The position numbers were made by a program, and so were the translations under genes. 64,000 bases of DNA from Paenibacillus polymyxa (GTDB lineage Bacteria; Bacillota; Bacilli; Paenibacillales; Paenibacillaceae): NCBI RefSeq assembly GCF_015710975.1, contig NZ_CP049783.1, positions 248,001 through 312,000 of the forward strand. The letters are read 5' to 3'. The notes under the pieces were generated by a model that did not search any database, was not told where the DNA came from, and saw only the letters and a program-made list of their open reading frames with translations. Below, one piece after another: positions 32,700-42,035 of the stretch (its first letter is position 1; every line of letters starts with the position of its first letter).

Positions 32700-34346
32700 T
32701 TATGAATCCATCCCCAGAATGCGATAAACTTGCTCCATATCTAAATGAGCGCGTACCACCTCTGCGACACGGTCAAACTCTTGTTCCTTGGCTTCACGTA
32801 CAGTAAAAGTGCTATCTAAAGCTGCCAAGCCCTTGGCTTGTCGCAATCCATCCAACCAGGACCGGCGAAAACGGTCATTATCAAACACACCATGCAAGTA
32901 GGTTCCCCATACCTTACCGTCAATCGTGCCCCAACCTTCCTCAAAGGCGGCCCCTTCCCCACGCTTAATCTGGAATAATGTTTTCATATTCGTTGAGTCT
33001 GGAGTCCTGTCTATAGATACATGTGGTTCCGTGACATACTCCGTAACACCCATATGTATTTCATAACCTTCAATGATTGGCTTGGCGGCAGAATCTGAAT
33101 CAGGTGCAGCGCTTAGCAAAAGCGGGCAATGATTAGACAGGGTTCCTTGAACACGCACGGTTTGCTTTTCCTTTAAGAAGGTCGTGGATAGAGCTAGCCA
33201 TCCTAATCCATCTGCCTGCTGCGGCAACCCAGATTCGACGGCATCGGGGTCAAATAGCGCTGTGCCCAGCATCTGATAGCCCCCACAAATACCAACCAGT
33301 TGTGTGCGTCCCGTCTTCATGGCCTCTCGAATGTCTTCCTCCAGCCCTCTTTCACGCAATTCCAGCAGGTCTCCGATGGTGTCTTTGGTTCCCGGTAAGA
33401 TAATAGCGTCCGGTACGCCCAATTGTCCGGCCTCTGTGACATAACGTACACTCACGTCAGGCTCTGCAGCCAAAGCATCCGTGTCCGTAAAGTTGGAAAT
33501 ACGCGGATAGCGTATCACCGCTATATCTAATTCTTTATCTTTTGTTGACTGCTTAGGCTTCTTGTCCAGTACGACCGAATCCTCTGCTTCAATGCGAATG
33601 TCCGGTAAATAGGGCAGTACACCGAGTACAGGAATACCTGTCCGTTCTTCCAGCCAGTCTAATCCCGGTTGAAGCAGGGACAAATCGCCTCTGAATTTGT
33701 TAATGATAAATCCACGGATACGCTGTACTTCATGGGGTTCCAGCAATTCGATAGTCCCTACCAGAGAGGCAAAGACACCGCCCCGGTCAATATCCGAAAC
33801 CAGCAATACTGGAGCATCCGCCCAGCCTGCAAGGTTCATATTTACAATATCGCGGTCCTTTAAATTAATCTCTGCTGGGCTGCCCGCCCCTTCCATAAGC
33901 ACAATATCATAGGTATCACGCAGCCGATTCAGCGCATCCATAACGGTATGCTTGGCTTGTGGCAAAAAATCCTTTCGGTAATCAGAGGCGCTCATATAGG
34001 CATAAGGTACACCGTGTACAACAATTTGTGAGTGCATGTCCTTGACCGGCTTAATCAGAATTGGATTCATATCGGTCGTCGCCTCAATACCACAGGCTTC
34101 GGCCTGCACACCCTGAGCACGTCCAATTTCCTTGCCGTCCTCAGTAACATAAGAGTTTAACGCCATATTTTGTGACTTAAACGGTGCGGGACGATAGCCG
34201 TCCTGCAGAAAGATCCGGCACAGTGCAGTCGTTACTACGCTTTTGCCCACATCCGACGCTGTTCCTTGAAGCATCAATATAGCTGCCGGGTTCGTGCGGG
34301 ACGGTTCGAAAGTTGACAATTGCCTCTTCCCCTTTAACGAATTCAT
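32700..34346 (-). CDS. cobQ: Cobyric acid synthase CobQ
   Basis: Amidates four carboxyl groups of adenosylcobyrinic acid a,c-diamide using glutamine and ATP. The N-terminal dethiobiotin synthetase-like ATPase domain has the P-loop MLQGTASDVGKS; the C-terminal class I-like glutaminase domain has the Cys nucleophile in LVGICGGYQMLG and a His in GTYLHGVFDN. I start at ATG 34346 (MNSLKGK), though no strong ribosome binding site is seen; the frame extends 56 codons further and overlaps cobS. It is the last gene of the riboswitch-controlled operon. Confidence 0.93.
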   Translation of the reverse strand: MNSLKGKRQLSTFEPSRTNPAAILMLQGTASDVGKSVVTTALCRIFLQDGYRPAPFKSQNMALNSYVTEDGKEIGRAQGVQAEACGIEATTDMNPILIKPVKDMHSQIVVHGVPYAYMSASDYRKDFLPQAKHTVMDALNRLRDTYDIVLMEGAGSPAEINLKDRDIVNMNLAGWADAPVLLVSDIDRGGVFASLVGTIELLEPHEVQRIRGFIINKFRGDLSLLQPGLDWLEERTGIPVLGVLPYLPDIRIEAEDSVVLDKKPKQSTKDKELDIAVIRYPRISNFTDTDALAAEPDVSVRYVTEAGQLGVPDAIILPGTKDTIGDLLELRERGLEEDIREAMKTGRTQLVGICGGYQMLGTALFDPDAVESGLPQQADGLGWLALSTTFLKEKQTVRVQGTLSNHCPLLLSAAPDSDSAAKPIIEGYEIHMGVTEYVTEPHVSIDRTPDSTNMKTLFQIKRGEGAAFEEGWGTIDGKVWGTYLHGVFDNDRFRRSWLDGLRQAKGLAALDSTFTVREAKEQEFDRVAEVVRAHLDMEQVYRILGMDS

Positions 34347-34413
34347 TTCAAATTTGATCACAACCCGTACAAAATGACAATAAACAGCAACAAAACCGTC
34401 TCCAGCAATTCGT

Positions 34414-35226
34414 TCAAAGCTCCGTATATATCCCCCGTAAGTCCCCAAGGCGGCGGTTAATACGGTTTGCAACAAAGGTTCCAGCTCCGTAGGCCAAAAG
34501 CGGAAGCAATGCAAATCCTAGCCAGATTGGAAAAGACCCAGAATTCGAAAGATGCATCTGTAAGTATGCCCCTGCTAACGATAGGCCCCCTGCTTCCTCT
34601 GTTACTGTAGCTAAACCTGCAAAGATATATTGCCCTGCAGCAGCGCATAGCGTCACTAATACTGCCCAGAATACGGCCAGTCCGACACGTTTACCGTTCA
34701 TATCAGCAAAACGCGCCGCCAGCCCATCATCGTTACGGGCTTTAGGCCAGCGCCTCATCGCATGTACCATAAACCAACGGCTCCAAACCATCGGAAGTAT
34801 CAGCAAGCCGGACGCATTTCGCTCAACCAGCACGGTATACAACAAAGAAGCCTTGAGCATGAGTAGCAGCACACAAGCAATAACACCCATTGCTCCTACA
34901 CGGCTATCCTTCATAATTTCCAGCATCCGTTCACGGGACCTGTAGCTAAACAAGGCATCAGCCGCATCCATCCACCCGTCCAGATGCAGTCCGCCCGTCA
35001 ACCACACCCAGACAGCAAGGGTAAGAATCGCACATGGCACTGGTGGCAGCACCATAGCCGTAAACGCCGCAAAGCTCCAAACGATAATGGCAATAACCAA
35101 TCCAACCAGCGGATAATAGCTTGTACTGCGTTTCAGCAACTCCGGGGAAAAATCCAGCTCCGCCTTGACCGGTAGACGGGATAAAAATTGAAAAGCCGCA
35201 GCAACAGCCTGACGTTCACTGCTCAT
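34414..35226 (-). CDS. cobS: Adenosylcobinamide-GDP ribazoletransferase CobS
   Basis: Joins alpha-ribazole(-phosphate) to adenosylcobinamide-GDP, the last step of the nucleotide loop. It is a membrane protein with several helices; the metal-binding signature is seen in GGLHLDGWMDAADALFSYRSRERMLEIMKDSRVGAMG. Length of 270 residues is slightly longer than E. coli CobS. The ATG overlaps the cobU stop by 4 bases (ATGA), so translation is coupled. Confidence 0.94.
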   Translation of the reverse strand: MSSERQAVAAAFQFLSRLPVKAELDFSPELLKRSTSYYPLVGLVIAIIVWSFAAFTAMVLPPVPCAILTLAVWVWLTGGLHLDGWMDAADALFSYRSRERMLEIMKDSRVGAMGVIACVLLLMLKASLLYTVLVERNASGLLILPMVWSRWFMVHAMRRWPKARNDDGLAARFADMNGKRVGLAVFWAVLVTLCAAAGQYIFAGLATVTEEAGGLSLAGAYLQMHLSNSGSFPIWLGFALLPLLAYGAGTFVANRINRRLGDLRGIYTEL

Positions 35227-35783
35227 AGCTTATATTCCAACTGTTTAAGTTCTACGGGGATGCCCGCCGTTACTAAAAAAACTTCATCACAAAGACGGGC
35301 AATCCGCTGATTCATAATCCCGCTCAAATCCCGGTACAGCCTTCCAAGCGGATATTCTGGTACAATACCGTCACCGACCTCATTGGTTACGATGACGAGC
35401 GATCCCGGATACTGCTCCACAGCTGTTGCCAGTTCATCCATGGCGGCTCTGGCGACAGTTTCACCGTCCTCGCCTGCGGCCAGCAGTACGTTCGACAGCC
35501 ACAGGGTCAGGCAGTCGACCAGCACCATAGACGCAGGCTGCGACGCTTGAGCGTCGCCAAGCCGCCGCAGCAGCTCCGGCAGCGCCTGCGCTTCCTCCAG
35601 CGTCTGCCAGTCATACCCGGCAGAATCGCGCTGGAGCCGATGAAGGGCGATGCGCTTCTTCATCTCCACATCATAGGCTTGGGCCGTTGCAATGTAGCAG
35701 GCGCGCGGCGCGCGCGCCATGCATAATCGCTCGGCAAAGCCGCTTTTTCCGCTGCGTGCCCCGCCGGTCACGAGCGCCTTCAT
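35223..35783 (-). CDS. cobU: Adenosylcobinamide kinase/guanylyltransferase CobU
   Basis: Phosphorylates adenosylcobinamide and then adds GMP. The P-loop is VTGGARSGKS at the N-terminus, followed by the CobU-type ACYIATAQAYDVEM-KKRIALHRLQR segment, which carries the His that takes GMP, and VTNEVGDGIVPEYPLGRLYRD. ATG 35783 overlaps the cobT stop by 4 bases (ATGA). The region is locally very GC-rich (42 of 60 bases at 35701-35760) compared with its flanks. Confidence 0.94.
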   Translation of the reverse strand: MKALVTGGARSGKSGFAERLCMARAPRACYIATAQAYDVEMKKRIALHRLQRDSAGYDWQTLEEAQALPELLRRLGDAQASQPASMVLVDCLTLWLSNVLLAAGEDGETVARAAMDELATAVEQYPGSLVIVTNEVGDGIVPEYPLGRLYRDLSGIMNQRIARLCDEVFLVTAGIPVELKQLEYKL

Positions 35784-36850
35784 CGCTGCGCGGCTCCCTG
35801 ACCGTCCGATACACCTGCATCGGCAAAGGTCGCCATTTCGCGCATAATGCGGCACGCCGCATCAATCAGGTGCAAGCTCAGCGCACCGCCCGTGCCCTCC
35901 CCGAGCCGCATGTCCAGATGGAGCATGGGCTCCAGCTTGAGCTGGCGAAGCACCGCTGAATGTCCGCGCTCGTCCGAGGCGTGCGAAGCAAGCATGTACG
36001 CCGCGCTTGCAGGCGCAAGCGCGCGTGCAGCGAGAGCAGCCGCGCCGGAAATAAAGCCGTCCAGCACCACTGGACAGCGATGTGCGGCTGCGCCGAGGAT
36101 GACGCCTGCCAGGGCGGCAATCTCCAGACCGCCGACCTTGGTCAGCACGTCCAGCGCGTCATTGGCATCCGGCTGATTCACATCCAATGCGCGGCAGACA
36201 ACGGCTATTTTACGGGTAAGACCCACCGAATCTACACCCGTCCCCCGGCCTACGATAACTTCCGGCTCAAGCCCGGTGAGCGCACATACAACAGCAGCAC
36301 TGGCTGTCGTATTTCCAATGCCCAGCTCTCCGGTAACGAATAGCCGTGTGCCACCTTTAACCGCTTCTGCTACAGCTTCAGCTCCGGCCAAAACTGCTTG
36401 TTCCGCTTCCGTACGCAGCATGGCTGGCCCTTTAGCCATATTCGAAGTGCCCATGCGCACCTTACGATTCACCAAACTCGGGTGAGAGACATCCGCATTC
36501 ACGCCAACATCTACTACCTGGACATCAGCGCCCGCATGACGTGCCAGCACATTAATTGCTGCGCCGCCTGACAGCATGTTATACAGCATTTGCTGCGTAA
36601 CCTCAGCTGGAAAGGCGCTAACTCCCTCTTCACACACCCCATGATCCGCAGCCATGACCATCACCGTTTTACGATCAAATTCAGGCTTGTCCACACCAGT
36701 AATTCCTGCTAACTGGATGGCCAAACTCTCCAGCTTTCCAAGACTTCCAGGTGGCTTCGTTAATTGGTCCAAATGTGCTGAAGCTGCCGAAGCCGCCACT
36801 CCATCCGGCTGGGCAATGCTATCGATCAGCTGACGCAGCTTGTCGCTCAT
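35780..36850 (-). CDS. cobT: Nicotinate-nucleotide-dimethylbenzimidazole phosphoribosyltransferase CobT
   Basis: Makes alpha-ribazole phosphate from a lower-ligand base and nicotinate mononucleotide. Conserved segments: LTKPPGSLGKLE near the start, MAADHGVCEEGVSAFP, the GELGIGNTTASAA motif and the late LDMRLGEGTGGALSLHLIDAA. The Glu in LGEGTG is the catalytic base. ATG 36850 (MSDKL) has AGGGAG upstream; a GTG at 36859 is too close. The 3' half (35780-36180) is markedly GC- and Ala-rich. Confidence 0.94.
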   Translation of the reverse strand: MSDKLRQLIDSIAQPDGVAASAASAHLDQLTKPPGSLGKLESLAIQLAGITGVDKPEFDRKTVMVMAADHGVCEEGVSAFPAEVTQQMLYNMLSGGAAINVLARHAGADVQVVDVGVNADVSHPSLVNRKVRMGTSNMAKGPAMLRTEAEQAVLAGAEAVAEAVKGGTRLFVTGELGIGNTTASAAVVCALTGLEPEVIVGRGTGVDSVGLTRKIAVVCRALDVNQPDANDALDVLTKVGGLEIAALAGVILGAAAHRCPVVLDGFISGAAALAARALAPASAAYMLASHASDERGHSAVLRQLKLEPMLHLDMRLGEGTGGALSLHLIDAACRIMREMATFADAGVSDGQGAAQR

Positions 36851-36892
36851 ATCTTCCACTCCCTGATCTTTTTTTAGTATGTTCCCATTCTC

Positions 36893-37729
36893 CTATTGGT
36901 CTGCTGTAGACGCAGCGCTTCTGCGCAGCAAGAGCTGCGGCACACCGCTATCGGGATGCGGAAGCATCACAGGCTCAACACCATATACACGACGAATCCG
37001 GTCCTCTGTTAGCAAATCCGATGAAGTACCCAATCCTTCAACCATTCCATCCTTAAGTACAAGCAAATTATCGCAAAACTGTGCCGCCAAATTAAGATCA
37101 TGCAGGACAGCAATGATTGTCACGCCCGTTTCTTGGCGCCATTCTGCCAGCAACTCCATAAATTCAAGCTGATAGCGCAAATCCAGATAGGTCGTAGGTT
37201 CGTCCAGCAGCAATACCTGTGGCTCCTGTACCATCACCTTTGCTAATGCTACACGCTGTCGCTGTCCTCCACTCAAGCGGTCCAATGTTCTGTCGGCCAG
37301 TGAAGTTAGACTCAATCGCGCTAGGACCCGTTCCGTAATCGCCTCCACATCAACTCCCTTTTCCCTGCCTAGCCAGTCCTGATGAGGAAACCGCCCCATT
37401 TCTATAACTTCCCTGACGGTGTATCTCACTGGAGGAATGCCCTCCTGCTGGAGTACGGCTACAAGTCGGGAAAGCTCTTTTCTGCTGTAGCTACCGACCT
37501 TTTTGCCATAGATATGAACACTTCCAGAAGTCGGCTGATCTACGCCAGAAAGCAGATGCAGCAACGTCGATTTACCACTCCCATTCGGACCAATGATCCC
37601 CCACCAAGCTCCTTCGTCTACGTTCCAGCTAATATTCTTCAACACATCAAACTCTCCATAAGCACGGGTAAGACCTGCTATTTCTAACGCTTGATCACGC
37701 GCCTTCAGTAATTCACTTTGTTCGGTCAC
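36893..37729 (-). CDS. btuD: ABC transporter ATP-binding protein, B12/iron-complex type (BtuD)
   Basis: ATPase of a FecE/BtuD-type importer. Walker A is GPNGSGKS, the signature is LSGGQRQRVALA, Walker B is VLLLDEPTTYLDL, and the switch His is in ALVLHD-like VLHDLNLA. I choose the GTG at 37729 (MTEQSELL) because it overlaps the stop of the permease gene by 4 bases (GTGA); the frame is open 45 codons upstream but inside the permease. The position behind a cobalamin riboswitch and between B12 genes indicates corrinoid uptake. Confidence 0.9.
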   Translation of the reverse strand: MTEQSELLKARDQALEIAGLTRAYGEFDVLKNISWNVDEGAWWGIIGPNGSGKSTLLHLLSGVDQPTSGSVHIYGKKVGSYSRKELSRLVAVLQQEGIPPVRYTVREVIEMGRFPHQDWLGREKGVDVEAITERVLARLSLTSLADRTLDRLSGGQRQRVALAKVMVQEPQVLLLDEPTTYLDLRYQLEFMELLAEWRQETGVTIIAVLHDLNLAAQFCDNLLVLKDGMVEGLGTSSDLLTEDRIRRVYGVEPVMLPHPDSGVPQLLLRRSAASTADQ

Positions 37730-38772
37730 AGCAGATCCCCCCTGCGTAGCTTCTTGTTCCGGTACAGGAGATATGCGAAGAACGGTGCTCCCACAAAGGC
37801 TGTCATCACGCCCAAAGGAATTTCCGTCGGGGCTAACAGCGTACGAGCTGCCGTATCTGCCCAAGCCATAAAAATAGCTCCACCCAGTGCAGACAACGGA
37901 ACGATCATCCGGTAATCAGGACCTGTCACCAGACGAATGATATGTGGTACAACGAGTCCGACAAAGCCAATGACTCCGCATACTGAGACAGCGGCAGCTG
38001 TCAGCAAGGTAGATATGATCAGGACAGATAGCTTCGTCGCATCTACATGAACCCCCATATGAGCCGCTTGACGTTCACCCAAAGCCAGAATATTCAGCAC
38101 CCGTGCCCGGTTCCATAGAAACACCAGCCCAACGATCACGTAAGGTAACAGAATTCCCGTATATGACCAACCTCGCAGACTAAGACTTCCCAACGTCCAG
38201 TACAATATTTCATTGACTGTTTCCTTCGACATGGCTGTCAGAAAAGAAACAATGGCTCCCCCAAAAAATTGCATCACCACACCTGATAAAATGAGGCTTT
38301 GGGTCGGAATTTTCCCACCTTCACGCGCCAACGTCAACACCATCCACAGCGTCAGCATGCCGGTTATAAATGCGACTAGCGGAAGGGTCCATATACCCAC
38401 AAATGAAAATTGAAGCCCCCAATAAATCAGCACTGCCGCTCCTACCGAAGCTCCCGAAGACACTCCCAGTGTATACGGATCAGCCAAAGGATTACGCAGC
38501 ACACCCTGAAATCCGGCTCCCGCCAGCGCCAGCGCTGCTCCAACCAACATTCCCAGTAACACCCGTGGCAGTCTCACCTTCAAAATAATCTGCTCTGCAG
38601 ATGTATTCCAATCCGGTGTAAACGTATCACCTAACCACGGTAGGTGGTTGATCAAAATACCTGTGATCTGGCTGACCGGAAGACTGACCGAGCTGATGCC
38701 AAGACAGAGCAGCAGCGTCAGCAGCAGCAAGACAAGACCAGTCCCCCCAAAACCGATCAGTCTACGGTTCAT
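37726..38772 (-). CDS. btuC: FecCD/BtuC family ABC transporter permease
   Basis: Membrane subunit of the B12 importer with ten or so helices. FecCD landmarks are seen: LPRVLLGMLVGAALALAGAGFQGVLRNPLADPYTLGVSSGAS, and the late VCGVIGFVGLVVPHIIRLVTGPDYR with LLAPTEIPLGVMTAFVGAPFF. The length is 348 residues. Overlaps its neighbours by 4 bases at each end (ATGA with btuF, GTGA with btuD). Confidence 0.93.
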   Translation of the reverse strand: MNRRLIGFGGTGLVLLLLTLLLCLGISSVSLPVSQITGILINHLPWLGDTFTPDWNTSAEQIILKVRLPRVLLGMLVGAALALAGAGFQGVLRNPLADPYTLGVSSGASVGAAVLIYWGLQFSFVGIWTLPLVAFITGMLTLWMVLTLAREGGKIPTQSLILSGVVMQFFGGAIVSFLTAMSKETVNEILYWTLGSLSLRGWSYTGILLPYVIVGLVFLWNRARVLNILALGERQAAHMGVHVDATKLSVLIISTLLTAAAVSVCGVIGFVGLVVPHIIRLVTGPDYRMIVPLSALGGAIFMAWADTAARTLLAPTEIPLGVMTAFVGAPFFAYLLYRNKKLRRGDLL

Positions 38773-39776
38773 TTGAAAATTTCAGGGTACACGCCCTTGG
38801 CTACTTCCTTGAGTCCTTCTGTTACGCGTGGACCTGGACGGCTAATCAAATTATCATCCACGGCAAATACACGATTGTTACGAACAGCCGATATTTGATC
38901 CCATCCACTACGAGCTTTTATGATATCGCCGAGGGACTGGCCTGTTTTGTCATCCTTCACACTTTTGCTGTATAAAATCACGTCAGGGTTGGCAGCTATA
39001 ATATTTTCCTCACTGATTTGGTACCAGCCCTTCTGCGTGGCACCCACGTTTTCGCCGCCCGCCAATGTGATCAGTTCGTCCATAAACTCGCCTTTACCCA
39101 CTGTCCAGCCTGGTGAAAATTCGACGTATACCCGTAGCTTCTGCCCTTTGCCGATATTTTTAACTCCTTCTTTCACTTCCGCTACATCTGCTCTCATCTT
39201 GTCGGTCACCGCTCTCGCTTCTTTCTGATGATCGGTGATTTTCCCATACAATTCGATGTTAGCTATGACATCTTCAACGGTCTTCGGTTCCGTTTTAAAA
39301 ATCATAATTCCCATGTCACGCAGCTTAGTCGTAGCCTGTTCACTAAGTGAAATTCCTGCAAAAACGACATCAGGGTTCGCAGCAATGATCGCCTCTTCGT
39401 TCGGTTTCATAATACCGCCCACTTTAGGCTTTTTCGTAGCTGCCTCCGGGTAATCAGAGTAGTCGGATACACCAACAATTTCCTTATCCAATCCGATAGC
39501 GAACAACGCCTCGGTTTCTGCCGGGGAGACGGAAACGATCTTGTCCGGTGCCTTTTTAAATGTAAATTCCTGTCCTGTTGCATCCTTAACCGTTAGCGGG
39601 TAAACCGTTTTGCCCGGAGGCTCTTGTGCGGTCACGGTCTGTCCCGGCTGCTGTGAAGAAGCTTGGCCCTCTTTATTTTCTACATTTTTTCCATTCGCGC
39701 CACATGCACTCAGCACAACTGCCAATATCAGCGCCAATAGACCTGTTGTCCATACCTTTATTTTTTTGCCTGCCAT
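38769..39776 (-). CDS. btuF: Cobalamin/corrinoid-binding lipoprotein BtuF
   Basis: Substrate-binding protein of the importer. A lipoprotein signal with lipobox LSAC puts the acylated Cys at residue 25, followed by the typical PBP fold: IVSVSPAETEALFAIGLDKEIVGVSDYSDYPEAATKKPKVGGIMKPNEEAIIAANPDVVF. ATG 39776 has AAGGGG upstream. It is the first gene of the operon, and its leader contains a cobalamin riboswitch with a terminator, which supports corrinoid as the substrate. Confidence 0.92.
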   Translation of the reverse strand: MAGKKIKVWTTGLLALILAVVLSACGANGKNVENKEGQASSQQPGQTVTAQEPPGKTVYPLTVKDATGQEFTFKKAPDKIVSVSPAETEALFAIGLDKEIVGVSDYSDYPEAATKKPKVGGIMKPNEEAIIAANPDVVFAGISLSEQATTKLRDMGIMIFKTEPKTVEDVIANIELYGKITDHQKEARAVTDKMRADVAEVKEGVKNIGKGQKLRVYVEFSPGWTVGKGEFMDELITLAGGENVGATQKGWYQISEENIIAANPDVILYSKSVKDDKTGQSLGDIIKARSGWDQISAVRNNRVFAVDDNLISRPGPRVTEGLKEVAKGVYPEIFK

Positions 39777-39863
39777 GATTTGCACCCCTTCATACAAAAA
39801 TCGTTAAGAGCGTTACTTGAACATCATCCGATATTTTCCTCATTCCAGCCTTCTTTTCCTATC

Positions 39864-39899
39864 AAAAACCCCCGCATCCTCATATCAGGATACAGGGGT
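39864..39899 (-). terminator. Riboswitch expression-platform terminator
   Basis: CCCCTGTATCC and GGATGCGGGG form the stem on the minus strand around a short loop, followed by TTTTTG. It lies about 90 bases before the btuF ATG, after the cobalamin aptamer, and should form when cobalamin is bound. Confidence 0.85.
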
Positions 39900-39989
39900 C
39901 ACGTTAGCACAGATCGTGCGCAGGCGGGCAGCTTCTTTCCGCATGGACAGTCACTGCGAACACGTCATCCTTTCCTCGAAGGATTATGG

Positions 39990-40190
39990 TGACAGGCGGA
40001 CGGGCAGGTATCCTGACTTATGGAAGAGGCATGCCCTGATATTCTTTCACATGCTTGGCGGCACATGTAACAGGGCTAATGAGCATGTTTCCATTTACAG
40101 TGGCGGGACCGCGTCGGACTCACACCGACTTCCCTTTTAACAGCGCAATGAAGAAAAGCAAGTTCCCTCACACGGCGCCGACCTCGTCTG
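39990..40190 (-). promoter_or_regulatory. Cobalamin riboswitch
   Basis: The minus strand carries the conserved GCCACTGT (40097-40104), a GGTGTGAGTCCGACGCGGTCCC segment before it, and the B12 box AAGTCAGGATACCTGCC (40004-40019). These are in the proper order and spacing of the B12 element. Aptamer limits are estimated. With the promoter at 40236-40264 and the terminator at 39864-39899, it controls the btuFCD-cobTUSQ operon by transcription termination. Confidence 0.93.
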
Positions 40191-40235
40191 CTGGATATTT
40201 GATGTAGTGTAGTCAAGCCGTTCTTTTACTTGATG

Positions 40236-40264
40236 ATTATAGGTTAAAAAGAGTTAGCTTACAA
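40236..40264 (-). promoter_or_regulatory. Sigma-A promoter of the btu-cob operon
   Basis: Minus strand TTGTAA (40259-40264), 17 bases, and a perfect TATAAT (40236-40241). Transcription should start near 40229, a short way before the riboswitch. Confidence 0.75.
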
Positions 40265-40296
40265 CCCAAACAGCTGCTTGATTCGCCACAACTACC

Positions 40297-41049
40297 CTAG
40301 TGAAAAAGCAATTTTGCTATACAATTGTGCAGTCCTGCCAGCCTTAACTGAAGCCTAATCGCTTCTCCCGGTTTTGGATTCAGACTCCAAAAATCATGAC
40401 CTGGTATCAGCATACAAACCAATTGGCGAATTACTCCACCATGCGTGACAACCAAAACAGAGGGCGGTGCAGCATTCGACTCTATTGGCTGAACCTTCAA
40501 AGCAATGCGCCACGCAAACAGAGAGTCAAGGAATTCACGCAGACGATTCACAAAATGGACCCAAGACTCTCCTCCAGGCGGGGTGATTCGTTGCGGCTCA
40601 TCAATCCAAGCGCGATACAACGCCACATCCTTAAGCATGTCATACGTTTTTCCATCCCACTCGCCAAAGTGAAGTTCTCGCAGACGTGGTTCCATCATGG
40701 GAGGCATAGCAGATAGGGAACGTTCAGTCGTCAATGCTGACTCCGGCAAAATGATCTGCAAGGTCTGGCGACATCGCATCAAGTCACTGCAATAGATTTG
40801 AGCAAAGGACTGGCCCTGCAATTTTTCCCGCAAAGGCTTTAATTCCTGCTCTGCTCCAGACAGCAAACTCAAATCGGCATGTCCCAGATATCGACGTTCC
40901 TTATTCCATGAGGTTGTGCCATGACGAACTAGCACGAGCTCCATGTCCCACTGCAGATCTTCTTTAGCATCATTCGGCTCACTATCCTGTTGTGGGTTCG
41001 GACTTAGTGCACATTCTCGCACTCTTTTCCCTTCTGTATTTTGTTTCAA
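40297..41049 (-). CDS. cobC: Histidine phosphatase, alpha-ribazole phosphatase type (CobC)
   Basis: Removes phosphate from alpha-ribazole phosphate or adenosylcobalamin phosphate. The phosphoglycerate mutase-like RHG motif is VLVRHGTTSWN, with later ELHFGEWDGKTYDML and the second His in VVTHGGVIRQL. Start: GAGGAG (41060-41065) is 9 bases before a TTG at 41049, giving 250 residues, so the RHG motif begins after a 37-residue N-terminal extension; ATG 40944 is an alternative with a poorer site. It follows cbiB by 14 bases. Confidence 0.85.
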   Translation of the reverse strand: MKQNTEGKRVRECALSPNPQQDSEPNDAKEDLQWDMELVLVRHGTTSWNKERRYLGHADLSLLSGAEQELKPLREKLQGQSFAQIYCSDLMRCRQTLQIILPESALTTERSLSAMPPMMEPRLRELHFGEWDGKTYDMLKDVALYRAWIDEPQRITPPGGESWVHFVNRLREFLDSLFAWRIALKVQPIESNAAPPSVLVVTHGGVIRQLVCMLIPGHDFWSLNPKPGEAIRLQLRLAGLHNCIAKLLFH

Positions 41050-41063
41050 AATAATGTCACTCC

Positions 41064-42035
41064 TCACCGCATCCATCCCAAGGCAAAACACCCCGCAGCT
41101 CCCAACAAACACAACCCTACAAACATAGTGGATACGGCGAACATCAGCCGGATGGTATGCCGGATATCCTTCGACTCCAGTGGTCGTATCTCTTCGCCCA
41201 TATATGCCCGAAAGGAGCGTACGCCGTGATACACGTTGTAGCCACCGAGACGAATCCCCAAGGCACCTGCCACTGCTGATTCGGGGAAGCCGCTGTTCGG
41301 GCTTGGGTGCAGACGGGCATCCCGCTTGACTGTGCGCCAGCTTCTTGCAGCATCCAGCCGATACAACCACGCCGCTATCACAAGCATAACTGCTGTCAGG
41401 CGAGCCGGAATGTAGTTAGCTACATCGTCCAGACGTGCCGAGGCCCAGCCTAAATGCAGGTACTTTTCATTTTTGTAGCCAACCATTGAGTCGAGCGTAT
41501 TTACGGCACGATATGCCAGTGCCAAGGGGGCTCCCCCGATCAGGGCATAAAAAAGCGGGGAAATAATGGCGTCCACGATATTTTCAGCGACTGTTTCGAC
41601 GGTACCGCGTACAATTTCAGGCTCGTCAAGCTGCTGCGTATCCCTCCCGACAATCATGCCTAGCTCCCGACGTGCCACAGTCAGGTCATTCGCCTGCAAC
41701 GCTCGGTATACGGCCATCCCTGCGTCCTTTAGTCCTTTGGAAGCAATTGTGGTTGCAACCAGAACAATTTCTACGACGACAGACAACCATGGGTGAATCC
41801 AGGCAAGCACACACAATAGCCCCCAAGCAAGCCCAAAGGAGCCTCCTGCCACAATGAGTGGAAGCAGTATACCCGCACGTTTCAATCCCCGGTCACTGCG
41901 GACCTTACGACGAATCGCTTTTTCCAATGCTGAAATGGCATGTCCCATCCCGATGACTGGATGTGGCAACCATCTCGGATCGCCGATTAGCCTGTCCAGC
42001 AAATAGGCTGCCATGATAACCAAGCTAACGATCAC
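41064..42035 (-). CDS. cbiB: Adenosylcobinamide-phosphate synthase CbiB
   Basis: Attaches aminopropanol (phosphate) to adenosylcobyric acid. A membrane protein with conserved YLLDRLIGDPRWLPHPVIGMG near the start, RELGMIVGRDTQQLDEPEIVRGTVETVAENIVDAIISPLFYALIGG and the late ARLHPSPNSGFPESAVAGALGIRLGG. I choose GTG 42035, with GGAGGAGG upstream and an 11-base overlap with cobD; the frame is open 47 codons further inside cobD. Named cobD in some nomenclatures. Confidence 0.93.
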   Translation of the reverse strand: MIVSLVIMAAYLLDRLIGDPRWLPHPVIGMGHAISALEKAIRRKVRSDRGLKRAGILLPLIVAGGSFGLAWGLLCVLAWIHPWLSVVVEIVLVATTIASKGLKDAGMAVYRALQANDLTVARRELGMIVGRDTQQLDEPEIVRGTVETVAENIVDAIISPLFYALIGGAPLALAYRAVNTLDSMVGYKNEKYLHLGWASARLDDVANYIPARLTAVMLVIAAWLYRLDAARSWRTVKRDARLHPSPNSGFPESAVAGALGIRLGGYNVYHGVRSFRAYMGEEIRPLESKDIRHTIRLMFAVSTMFVGLCLLGAAGCFALGWMR

